From Bacteroidota bacterium (GTDB lineage: Bacteria > Bacteroidota > Bacteroidia > UKL13-3), in contig JAUXUD010000022.1 in assembly GCA_030680835.1 (NCBI GenBank), forward strand, positions 1-64,000: DNA of 64,000 bases, in the 5' to 3' direction. Shown one piece after another: positions 9,301 to 16,673 of this stretch; the stretch's first letter is position 1, and every line of letters begins with the position of its first letter. A program made the position numbers and the translations under genes. Below the pieces are notes generated by a model that worked only from the letters and a program-made list of their open reading frames with translations, did no database searches and was not told the origin of the DNA.

Positions 9301-9946
9301 ATCACTTACCGGACCTGATCTTGATTATAATCCCGGAACGCCTTCAGGTAAATATGTGTACCTTGAATCTTCGGTGCCTTGTACATCCTTAACAGCAAAT
9401 ATGCTTAGCCCATGTGTTGATCTTTCAAAAATATTAACCCCTACCTTACGTTTTGCCTACCACATGTATGGTTCAGATATGGGTTTCTTATATGTGGATG
9501 TTTTTGCAAAGGGTTGCTGGACAAATAATGTTTGGAACATGTCGGGCGACCAGGGCAATATTTGGCATTTAGTAAATGTAAATTTGGGAGCCTGGGCTTC
9601 GGATATCGTTACTATTCGCTGGAGAGGTATTACAGGCCCGGGCTTTCTTTCGGATATGGCATTGGATGATATCATGATTTCAGCACCAGTATATGTACAA
9701 AATCTGAATCCAATAAATGGGTTCCATGTTTATCCGAATCCTGCAAATGGGACTTTGTTTATTGAAGCTGACAAACATTTTACATCGGCAGAAATCTTAA
9801 TTACAAATGTGTTCGGACAAACAATAAATAAGCAATATTTCAATTCTCAGAAACTTGCTTTGGAAATGGCAGGTGAATCAGGAATGTATTTTGTTCAGAT
9901 AAAATCTGATGACAAAATTGCATACTTCAAAGTATTGAAACAATAA
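6326..9946 (+). CDS. S8 subtilisin-family serine protease with T9SS sorting domain
   Basis: Secreted 1206-residue protease. The signal peptide (1-19, ending YCVAQ) is followed by a propeptide-like region to about 220. The catalytic domain spans about 235-515: Asp250/251 in GIMLQDDGI, His276 in HGDHVAG, the oxyanion-hole Asn in SGGNNG, and Ser447 in SGTSMSCPG. The usual GTSMAAP is changed to GTSMSCP and the usual Asp-Thr/Ser-Gly is Asp-Asp-Gly. Beta-sandwich and fibronectin-like regions follow, then a MAM/jelly-roll-like segment near 960-1120. The last 75 or so residues form a T9SS type A domain (FHVYPNPANGTLF ... GMYFVQIKSDDKIAYFKVLKQ). It should cross the outer membrane by T9SS. Confidence 0.92.
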   Translation: MKKLNFLLFAILIQGYCVAQNNNNYNNKYDLLLSIGNISLEMNYDSVKYLEPQSNEVFNGYYYRYLQFMNIPITEQKAQMENLGIKLMLYLPNNTYMAAIKVGTNIDSLAPFEVRGIHYIKPEYKLLKELQVAITEDNYPAYPVKDNSVGIGFTFYENIPHDSINAFLQSNAYEIIYQDKATHWYVVWVKQSELLNFVALPFVCSAELMDDVPQPENNVGRTSHRDNAIATDYSGGRKYNGSGVGIMLQDDGIIGPHIDYQGRLVNQFITHNYGDHGDHVAGILMGAGNLNSLTRGMAWGSDIYVYEASPYYQGFDSIYSDYGKYGIRIISTSYSNGCNAGYTTLAQKLDIQTGLMPQLIHVFSGGNNGTSNCNYGAGAGWGNITGGHKHSKNSISIANLDYIDQKNVSSSVGPVHDGRLKPEVSAVGTSVYSTSNPDTYVTKSGTSMSCPGAAGTFAQLYHAYKTKNSNNNPPSALMKAIVMNTADDLGNAGPDFKYGYGRINALKAVRTIEMVNYRSDTISQNGNKTHNILVPSGVRQIKIMTYWHDYQAAIGAGVALVNNLNTALTTPAASTLNPLVLDFTPDTAKLNSIAVPGIDIRNNHEQIVMNNPGAGNYVLHVNGASVPMGPQIYYVTWIFEMDGFTLTYPIGGEGFVPGEIETIRWDAYETLGNQTLEYSTDSGSSWNIISNTIAGTQRYFNWAVPGALSGQCLVRISRGAYSAKSDTNFSIIPLPTNIKVAWACPDSAGLTWTATSGASAYDIFRLGTKYMDSVGTSTTTSYVVRNVSAMATHWFSIRARGPLSAVGRRAIAIQKLPGTFGCQIPNDAACNYLLSPGGTILNCMNLSSTAIKINLYNPGINSLSNIPVFYCINGGPIVSEVYTGTLAQLDSVPYTFTTTANMNTTGNFQIKTWVKYPLDINSANDTSLSSVMVIAGTLANLPLIENFETFNLCATTANCAATVCNLGNGFTNENSTSSDQHDWRVNSGSTLTSLTGPDLDYNPGTPSGKYVYLESSVPCTSLTANMLSPCVDLSKILTPTLRFAYHMYGSDMGFLYVDVFAKGCWTNNVWNMSGDQGNIWHLVNVNLGAWASDIVTIRWRGITGPGFLSDMALDDIMISAPVYVQNLNPINGFHVYPNPANGTLFIEADKHFTSAEILITNVFGQTINKQYFNSQKLALEMAGESGMYFVQIKSDDKIAYFKVLKQ

Positions 9947-9965
9947 ATCGAACTGACATTCAATT

Positions 9966-10035
9966 ACCGTTCCCTCAATCAACCCTACCGTTCCCTAAGA
10001 TTTACTGAATTAAGCAAGGAACTCCTTTACATTCG
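9966..10035 (+). promoter_or_regulatory. Candidate LytTR operator A and promoter upstream of the solo kinase
   Basis: Two copies of TACCGTTCCCT have their ACCGTT cores at 9966 and 9987, exactly 21 bp (two helical turns) apart. TACATTCG at 10028-10035, one mismatch from TAnnTTTG, begins 41 bp after the second core. No TTG sits at the -33 position, as expected of an activator-dependent promoter. The direct-repeat geometry and ACCGTT core resemble known LytTR sites. The ATG is at 10074. Confidence 0.7.
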
Positions 10036-10073
10036 ATTTCTGAAATAAAATCGGATTAATTGAATTGGCAATC

Positions 10074-10739
10074 ATGGCAAACCTGAAAACGAAACTCCCG
10101 CAACTTGAACAAAAAGCAATACAAGCCATGATGAATCCGCATTTTATTTTTAATGTGATTAATGCGATTCAACATTTTATTAATACCGGCGACAAAATAG
10201 CTGCCAATAAATATCTAACTGATTTTGCAAAGCTGATCCGTATGAGTAACCGTTTTTCAGGAAGAAGTATGGTGCTGATTGAAGAGGAGATTGCTTATCT
10301 TCTTTTATATTTATCTTTTGAAAAGTTACGCTTTGGTGAAAATCTTTCTTATGAAATAATTGTTGACCCTAACATTGATATCAGTGAGACGCGTATCCAT
10401 GTAATGATGATTCAACCCTTTATTGAAAATGCAATCTGGCACGGCATTTTGCCTTTGAATGCCAAAGGTCATTTAAAATTACAGATTCAAAGGGAATCAG
10501 ATACGCTGCTAAAAATAATTATTGAAGATGATGGAGTGGGTATCCCGGAATCCTTTATAAATAAAAATTACCTGGAACCGTTTCAAGAAGCGCAGAAACC
10601 ATGTATTGCAATACAACGTTTGCAACTCCTGGCTCAGTCATCAGGTCAGAAACTTTATTTCCACTATAAACATCTTCATCCCAAGCGGGCTAATAAAGGA
10701 ACAATTGCGGAGTTTTTGTTGCCGGTGGGGGTTGCTTGA
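10074..10739 (+). CDS. Stand-alone LytS-type histidine kinase module without sensor or membrane segment
   Basis: A 221-residue cytoplasmic protein containing only the His_kinase and ATPase regions of the LytS family. It has MMNPHFIFNVINAIQHF, the block YLSFEKLRFGENL, the N-box IENAIWHG and an EDDGVGIPESF G-box. No signal peptide, propeller or transmembrane segment is present. It is closely related to the C-terminal part of HK1 (3254-6208): the DNA around the MNPHFIFN region is almost identical. It therefore looks like a duplication of the kinase end of HK1. The ATG at 10074 is preferred over an in-frame TTG at 10065; an in-frame TGA lies at 10041. It has its own paired ACCGTT operator. It could be a signalling modulator or a relic, but the motifs are intact. 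Confidence 0.85.
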   Translation: MANLKTKLPQLEQKAIQAMMNPHFIFNVINAIQHFINTGDKIAANKYLTDFAKLIRMSNRFSGRSMVLIEEEIAYLLLYLSFEKLRFGENLSYEIIVDPNIDISETRIHVMMIQPFIENAIWHGILPLNAKGHLKLQIQRESDTLLKIIIEDDGVGIPESFINKNYLEPFQEAQKPCIAIQRLQLLAQSSGQKLYFHYKHLHPKRANKGTIAEFLLPVGVA

Positions 10740-10803
10740 GTGCAGTTATGCCCCGGCCCTAAAGGGAGGTATGAATTTGTTGGCGGTTACTGATCTTCGC
10801 CTA

Positions 10804-10822
10804 CCCTGAACTTGTTGAAGGG
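10804..10822. repeat. Inverted repeat, possible dispersed intergenic palindrome
   Basis: CCCTGAACTTGTTGAAGGG is an imperfect 19-bp palindrome. Its CCCTTC-AACAAG-TTCAGGG reading resembles a dispersed intergenic repeat I recall from many bacterial genomes, including Bacteroidota. It lies just before operator B and may be a transcriptional or repeat element. Confidence 0.45.
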
Positions 10823-10829
10823 TCAAAAT

Positions 10830-10899
10830 ACCGTTCCCTAAATCAAACATACCGTTGCCTCAATGCTGAATATCTGAATTAAAGTTGTTTATACATTTG
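10830..10899 (+). promoter_or_regulatory. Candidate LytTR operator B and promoter upstream of the SBBP protein
   Basis: ACCGTT cores at 10830 and 10851, 21 bp apart, lie within TACCGTTCCCTAAA and TACCGTTGCCTCAA. A perfect TAnnTTTG box, TACATTTG, is at 10892-10899 and begins 41 bp after the second core, the same spacing as at operators A and E. The ATG is at 10946. No -33 TTG is seen. Confidence 0.75.
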
Positions 10900-10945
10900 A
10901 TTTCAGAAAGCGAAAAAATAATATTCACTTCTAACAATTATAAAA

Positions 10946-13900
10946 ATGAAAAACAAAACATGCACTTACCTGTGGGCATTGTTATGCCTGCTCAGCGTTT
11001 CTATTCATTCGTTTGGTTCAAAAGTAGCCAGGCAAGTTCCTTCACTAGAATCTGCAAAGCTTATGGCACATTCAAAAGATCTGTTTTTTGCAGAAAATAA
11101 AGGTCAATTAGCTGACGAGAAAGGCAATTTATTACCGGAGATTAAATACTATGGACACTCATCTGGTGTGTATCTTTATTGTAAACCAGGCATGATCAGT
11201 TTTGTTTTTACAAAAAATGAACAAGAAGGTGAAATTTCAGAAGCTACCGGGAAACCGGTTTTATCCAATCAACAGATTGGAATTGGAGAGCAAAATGGTA
11301 TGCGCAACTCTGAGCATGAAAATAAAATAAGTACTTCACGTACAGATCTTATTTTTCTCAATGCTAACTATTCAGCTCAAATCATTGCATCTGATCAGCA
11401 AGAATATTATGAAAATTTTTTTACTACCGGTGATGCGGACCATGGTATTACCAATGTTCATACTTTTAAAACACTAACCTATAAAGAGATTTATCCGCAT
11501 ATTGATTTGGTGTTGAATACAGAAGGTTCAGGCATGGAATATTCTTTTATAGTGCATCCCGGTGGCAAAGTTAAAGACATAAAACTAAGGTGGAATGGCA
11601 CTGATAAAACCGAAGCACTGGATAATGGTGGCATTAGATATAGCAATAGTCTTGGCACTATGGAAGAAAGTGCTCCTAAGAGTTTTGTTGAAGGGAATAT
11701 TGTAGAAAGCAAGTTCATAACTCATGGAAATAACTACGGCTTTAAAGTAGGGAGTTACGATAAAACCAAAGACTTGATTATAGATCCAAGCCTTAGCTGG
11801 GGTACTTATTATGGTGGAGACTATTGGGATTTAGTATTTGGTGTAAGTGCCGATGGCAATGGTAACGTTTATATTACAGGATCAACTCCAAACACCGCAT
11901 ACATAGCCACACCAGGTGCTTGGCTAACTACTTTCGCGTCAGGTACAGAAAATGCATTTGTTGCGAAATTCAATAGTTCAGGTGGTATTTGCTGGGCAAC
12001 CTATTTTGGAGGAGGACTTCTTGTAGGTTATGGCATCAGTACATATGGAACCGACGTGTATATTACGGGAGGAACAGGGGGCAGTCTAGGCATCAATCTT
12101 AACAGCACTGCTTTTCAACAATCACATGGTGGTCAAAGTGATGCTTTCCTTGCTAAATTTAATGGTATAGGTATCCTTACTTGGGCGACCTATTACGGAG
12201 GTGACAGTTGGGATAATGCTTTTGGTGTGGTAACTGATGCTACAGGCAATATTTACATAACTGGGCAAACAGCAAGTACGTATGGAACAACTGCAATGGG
12301 AACTTATGGTACACATCAAATATCTTATGGAGGAGGAACTTCATCTTATGGATACGATGCTTTTTTGGCAAAATTTAATAGCTCTGGCTCTAGATTATGG
12401 GGTACTTATTTTGGAGGAAGTGGAGATGACATTGGACGAGGTGTTTGTACAGACGCTTCAGGGAATGTATTTATTACAGGGTATACAACAAGCATCTCGG
12501 GAATAGCTGGTTCGATAGTTAATCAGAACATATATAATACTACATATCAGGGAGGATTAAATGATGCATTCCTGGCTAAATTCAATGGATCATCCGGTAT
12601 GCGTATTTGGGCTACTTATTATGGAGGAAGTGGTGCAGATTTTGGTCTTGGTATAAGCACTGATGTTTCAGGTAATGTACTTATAACTGGATACACAAAT
12701 AGTACTTCGGGGATAGCAGGTTCCATTGTTTCACAGTCATCTTTTCAGACATCATTTGGTGGGGGAGTGAACGATGCCTATGTTGCTAAATTTAATAGTT
12801 CGGGAGTTTTTAACTGGGGTACTTATTATGGAGGAAGTAATATAGACGAGGGTTATGGTGTTTGTTCTGACCTTTTGGGTAATGTTTATATGACTGGATA
12901 TACAATGAGCCCTTGCATGGCCACCTCAGATGCTCATCAGACTTCTTTAGCATATGCTGATGCCATTCTTGTTAAATTCAATAGCTCTGGTTCAAGATTG
13001 TGGGCTACCTATTATGGAGGAGAGAGTGAAGAAAAAAGTTATGGTATTTCTACGGACTTTTTAGGTAATATATTTATAGCAGGTTATGCATATAGCCGTT
13101 ACAATATTTCTACCTATGGTGTTTACCAAGCTGTGAATACATCACTTGATAGACATTATGATGGGTTCGTAGCTAAGTTCGGATTTGGCACTCTTCCTAC
13201 TACTACCAATGCAGGTTCAAATAATGCAATTCCAAGTGGCTCTGGCACACAAATAGGAGCACCCACAGTAAGTGGCAGCACTTACTCTTGGGTTTCAAAT
13301 CCTATAGGTTTTACAAGTACTGTAGCTAATCCATTTGTGAACCCAAGTATAACTACTACTTACACTGTTACAGAAACCATGAGTAATGCATGTAGCTATA
13401 GCAATTCAGTGACTATTACAGTTTATACTTTGCTAACAGCAAGCATAAGTAAAATTAATGTAACTTGTTTGGGTGGGAATAATGGCAGCATTAACGTTAG
13501 TGCTTCAGGAGGAACTATTCCTTATCAATATTCAATTGATGGGGGAATTACTTATCAATCCTCTTCATTGTTTAGTAATTTATTAGTAGGAACTTATATA
13601 GTTTATGTGAAAGATGCCAACACATTTTCAAATGCTGTAGGAACAATTAATATTATTCAGCTTGATAATGTTGCACCAACAGCTATTTGTAAAAATGTAA
13701 ATGTGACACTGATAAATGGTACTGCTTCGATCACAGCATCAGATATCAATAATGGTTCGAGCGATGCCTGTGGTATCTTATCCATGTCGGTTAGTCCAAA
13801 TACTTTTAACTGTTCAAACATCGGTTCAAATAATGTTATATTAACAGTTAGAGATAACAACAACAATGTTTCAACTTGTCAGGCAACTGTTACTGTTAAT

Positions 13901-14680
13901 GGTGTTATACCGGTTTGTTCAATTGTTTCTGCACCAAACACAAGCGGGGTTTTGATTGGTAGTGCAACTACCGGAGCAATGGTTAATCAAATGTTCATGG
14001 GATATGGGTATCAAAGCATGCTTATTAATTGTAATGTAACAGGAGGAGCCCCCTTTACTTATAACTGGACTGGAACAGGTTTAAGTGGCAGCGGATCATC
14101 AAGGGTGTTTACACCAGCATCTGGTGGAAATTATTCAATTAGCTGCACTATTACCAACAGCTATGGTTGCCAGGTTATCTGCACTACGCTTATATGTGTG
14201 CTAGATGTAACTGCACCAGGTGGTAGTCCAACCAATCCAAAAGTTTATTTATGCCATGTCCCTACAGGTAATCCGAATAATCCACAGTCTTTGGATATCA
14301 ATGTGAATGCAGTTGATGCGCATTTGACTAGTCACACAGGCGATAAACTTGGGGATTGTGCAATGAGTTGTGGCTTGCAAAAATCGAAAACTTTAGTTAG
14401 GGGAATTTATACTGTAGGTGAAGTTGACTTAATTGTTTATCCCAATCCATCGAACAATAGCTTCAATTTTAAACTGGAAAGTATGAGTGAAGAGCCTGTG
14501 TCCATCAAAATTTATGACATCAGCGGAAGGCTTGTCTATTCAATTTCAAACAACAATAGCAAACAAATAATTGTGTTGGGAGATGAACTTGCAAATGGTA
14601 CCTATTTAGCAGAAGTAGTTCAGGGTGATCCGATAACTAACGGGTTCAGAAAAACTGTTAAGCTTGTTAAAATACAATAA
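10946..14680 (+). CDS. SBBP-repeat beta-propeller secreted protein with T9SS sorting domain
   Basis: Secreted 1244-residue protein. The signal peptide is MKNKTCTYLWALLCLLSVSI onward (about 1-24). The N-terminal region to about 275 matches the DUF7948-type region that usually precedes SBBP repeats (FFAENKGQLADEKGN start). About eight SBBP repeats follow, of the form W-G/A-T-Y-Y/F-GG ... D..GNVYITGYT ... DAFLAKFNSSG, filling about 285-755. Ig-like/SprB-like modules follow (KINVTCLGGNNGSINVSASG). There is a cysteine-bearing segment YLCHVPTGNPNNPQSL ... DAHLTSHTGDKLGDC, and the C-terminus is a T9SS type A domain (LIVYPNPSNNSFNFKL). Likely a cell-surface or released adhesin/scaffold; no catalytic motif is seen. 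Confidence 0.88.
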   Translation: MKNKTCTYLWALLCLLSVSIHSFGSKVARQVPSLESAKLMAHSKDLFFAENKGQLADEKGNLLPEIKYYGHSSGVYLYCKPGMISFVFTKNEQEGEISEATGKPVLSNQQIGIGEQNGMRNSEHENKISTSRTDLIFLNANYSAQIIASDQQEYYENFFTTGDADHGITNVHTFKTLTYKEIYPHIDLVLNTEGSGMEYSFIVHPGGKVKDIKLRWNGTDKTEALDNGGIRYSNSLGTMEESAPKSFVEGNIVESKFITHGNNYGFKVGSYDKTKDLIIDPSLSWGTYYGGDYWDLVFGVSADGNGNVYITGSTPNTAYIATPGAWLTTFASGTENAFVAKFNSSGGICWATYFGGGLLVGYGISTYGTDVYITGGTGGSLGINLNSTAFQQSHGGQSDAFLAKFNGIGILTWATYYGGDSWDNAFGVVTDATGNIYITGQTASTYGTTAMGTYGTHQISYGGGTSSYGYDAFLAKFNSSGSRLWGTYFGGSGDDIGRGVCTDASGNVFITGYTTSISGIAGSIVNQNIYNTTYQGGLNDAFLAKFNGSSGMRIWATYYGGSGADFGLGISTDVSGNVLITGYTNSTSGIAGSIVSQSSFQTSFGGGVNDAYVAKFNSSGVFNWGTYYGGSNIDEGYGVCSDLLGNVYMTGYTMSPCMATSDAHQTSLAYADAILVKFNSSGSRLWATYYGGESEEKSYGISTDFLGNIFIAGYAYSRYNISTYGVYQAVNTSLDRHYDGFVAKFGFGTLPTTTNAGSNNAIPSGSGTQIGAPTVSGSTYSWVSNPIGFTSTVANPFVNPSITTTYTVTETMSNACSYSNSVTITVYTLLTASISKINVTCLGGNNGSINVSASGGTIPYQYSIDGGITYQSSSLFSNLLVGTYIVYVKDANTFSNAVGTINIIQLDNVAPTAICKNVNVTLINGTASITASDINNGSSDACGILSMSVSPNTFNCSNIGSNNVILTVRDNNNNVSTCQATVTVNGVIPVCSIVSAPNTSGVLIGSATTGAMVNQMFMGYGYQSMLINCNVTGGAPFTYNWTGTGLSGSGSSRVFTPASGGNYSISCTITNSYGCQVICTTLICVLDVTAPGGSPTNPKVYLCHVPTGNPNNPQSLDINVNAVDAHLTSHTGDKLGDCAMSCGLQKSKTLVRGIYTVGEVDLIVYPNPSNNSFNFKLESMSEEPVSIKIYDISGRLVYSISNNNSKQIIVLGDELANGTYLAEVVQGDPITNGFRKTVKLVKIQ

Positions 14681-14702
14681 TTTTATACCCCGAAAAATTA
14701 AT

Positions 14703-14736
14703 AAGAGCTGCTGGTTGGAATATCAGTGGCTCTTTT
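14703..14736 (+). terminator. Rho-independent terminator after the SBBP gene
   Basis: The stem AAGAGC (14703-14708) pairs with GCTCTT (14729-14734) and continues into TTAT. Extra pairing of CTG with CAG inside the loop strengthens it. It lies 22 bases after the stop at 14680. Confidence 0.6.
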
Positions 14737-14817
14737 ATTGAATCCTTACTCCTTAATTCCATTTATGATCATGCAAGATTTTTGATTAGAACTTGCTATT
14801 TCATGCGTCTCTTAATT

Positions 14818-14887
14818 ACCGTTCCCTCAACGAAACATACCGTTCCCTCAATGGTGAAAATAAATTGGTTTATTCGATGTAATTTCA
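14818..14887 (+). promoter_or_regulatory. Candidate LytTR operator C and promoter upstream of the DFDPG propeller protein
   Basis: ACCGTT cores at 14818 and 14839, 21 bp apart, both sit within TACCGTTCCCTCAA (identical 14-mers). The position 41 bp after the second core holds TAATTTCA (14880-14887), a weak match to TAnnTTTG. The ATG is at 14912. It is the best-conserved repeat pair of the five, with the weakest -7 box. Confidence 0.65.
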
Positions 14888-14911
14888 CTTTATAAAAAAT
14901 AAAAACCTAAA

Positions 14912-16612
14912 ATGAAAAAACTATTACTATCCATTTGCTGCCTTGTTGCAGTATTTTTGGCAAATGCCCAGCCAACATTTTGGGCTAAAAGTATGGGGGG
15001 CAATAATACAGATTATGGCACCTCCATTACTGTGGACGCAGCAGGTAATGTGTATACGGTGGGTACCTTTTTAGATTCCGTAGATTTTGACCCGGGTGTT
15101 GGCGTATATAAATTAGTTTCTACCTATACCGGATCTCCCTTTACTGTTGGTAACGATGTATTCATATCAAAATTAGATGCCTCCGGTAATTTTGTATGGG
15201 CTAAAAGCATGGGAGGAAATGTAGCTGATTTTGGGTGGTCGGTTGCGGTTGATGCAGCAGGAAATGTTTATACTGTAGGTAATTTTAAAGGCCTGGCCGA
15301 TTTTGACCCGGGTGCCGGAACATACAATTTAGCTTCAAAAGGAAGTTGGGATGTTTTTATTTCCAAGTTAAATGCTTCGGGAAATTTTGTGTGGGCAAAA
15401 ACCCTGGGCGGGACAAATTTTGAAGCAGCGCTATCAGTGACTGTAGACGCCTCAGGCAATGTATATACAACGGGTAATTTTAATGGTACGGCTGATTTTA
15501 ATCCGGCAGATACTTTAGATTATTTTATGACCGCTGCCAGCGGGGATATTTTCATTTCAAAACTGGATTCATCAGGAAAATTTGTTTGGGCAAAAAAATT
15601 AGGCGGCACGGGTGATGATGGGGGAAACTCAATACATATAGATGCTTGGGGGAATATTTATACTACGGGTTATTTTCAGTATACAGGTGATTTTGATCCG
15701 GGAACAGGCCTGGTGAGTTTAATTGCAGAGGGCGATTATGATATTTTCATTTCTAAATTAGACCCTGCAGGTAATTTTAAGTGGGCTAAACAAATTGGAG
15801 GAATTGCTTTTGATGAAGGAGGCGAACTCACCTCAGATGCATCAGGTAATTTATATGTATGTGGCAACTATAATGGAACAGTAGATTTAGATCCGGGCGC
15901 AGGAGTATTTAATCTTAACAATGACCTTAATTTTGGATTCACTTTAAAATTAGATTCATCAGGGAATTTTGCTTGGGCAAAATCGATTGGTAATGGCTGC
16001 ATTGCATTAGATGCCTCGCGTAATGTATATGTTACCAGTAGCTTTCAGGGAACAGCCGATTTTGACCCGGGTACAGGAACCTATAATTTAACTTCTTCGG
16101 GTAGTGATGATATATACATCGCCAAATTAGACGCTTCAGGAAATATCGTTTGGGCAACACATATGGGTGGTACGCTAAGTGACTGGGGTCGCGACATCGC
16201 AGTTGATGCAAGCGGTAATGTTTACACCCTGGGTTGGTTTAATGATATTGCCAATCTTGATCCACGTGCCGGAATATTTAATTTAACAAGTAAAGGTAAA
16301 TCTGACATTTTTGTACATAAAATGAACCAAACCAAAGTGGGCATCAAAGAAAATATGAATCCGGGTAATATGGATTACGTAACTATTTATCCTAACCCTT
16401 CCAATGGTATAATTAATGTGGCACTTTTATATCCAAAAAATACGATTCGGTTTGAAATCTACAATAGTATTGGCGAATTGGTTTACAAGCAAGAAAGAAT
16501 ATCTGAATTAAATACAATTGATATGAAGACTGTGTCTAATGGCTTATATTTTGTAAAAATAACAGACAATGAAAATAAAATTTCAACCACAAAGTTTTTG
16601 AAAACAGATTAA
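14912..16612 (+). CDS. Tandem-repeat beta-propeller protein with T9SS sorting domain
   Basis: Secreted 566-residue protein with a signal peptide (1-19, ending LANAQ). About seven tandem repeats of roughly 60-65 residues share the pattern FVWAKSMGG ... DYG-SI-VDA-GNVYTVG-F ... ADFDPGAGTYNL ... D-FISKLDASG. This is a beta-propeller of the SBBP-related type. The C-terminal T9SS domain starts at VTIYPNPSNGI and ends in KISTTKFLKTD. That domain is nearly the same as that of the M36 protease next door, down to the SELNTxD and NGLYFVKITD segments. The gene has its own ACCGTT operator pair, and the protease follows after 61 bases. Function unknown; extracellular binding is a guess from the fold. Confidence 0.85.
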   Translation: MKKLLLSICCLVAVFLANAQPTFWAKSMGGNNTDYGTSITVDAAGNVYTVGTFLDSVDFDPGVGVYKLVSTYTGSPFTVGNDVFISKLDASGNFVWAKSMGGNVADFGWSVAVDAAGNVYTVGNFKGLADFDPGAGTYNLASKGSWDVFISKLNASGNFVWAKTLGGTNFEAALSVTVDASGNVYTTGNFNGTADFNPADTLDYFMTAASGDIFISKLDSSGKFVWAKKLGGTGDDGGNSIHIDAWGNIYTTGYFQYTGDFDPGTGLVSLIAEGDYDIFISKLDPAGNFKWAKQIGGIAFDEGGELTSDASGNLYVCGNYNGTVDLDPGAGVFNLNNDLNFGFTLKLDSSGNFAWAKSIGNGCIALDASRNVYVTSSFQGTADFDPGTGTYNLTSSGSDDIYIAKLDASGNIVWATHMGGTLSDWGRDIAVDASGNVYTLGWFNDIANLDPRAGIFNLTSKGKSDIFVHKMNQTKVGIKENMNPGNMDYVTIYPNPSNGIINVALLYPKNTIRFEIYNSIGELVYKQERISELNTIDMKTVSNGLYFVKITDNENKISTTKFLKTD

Positions 16613-16673
16613 TAAAAACCAAAAGCGTTATCTGGTTGATTCCTTTTAATTAACAAAGCTTAAATTAACTTTT

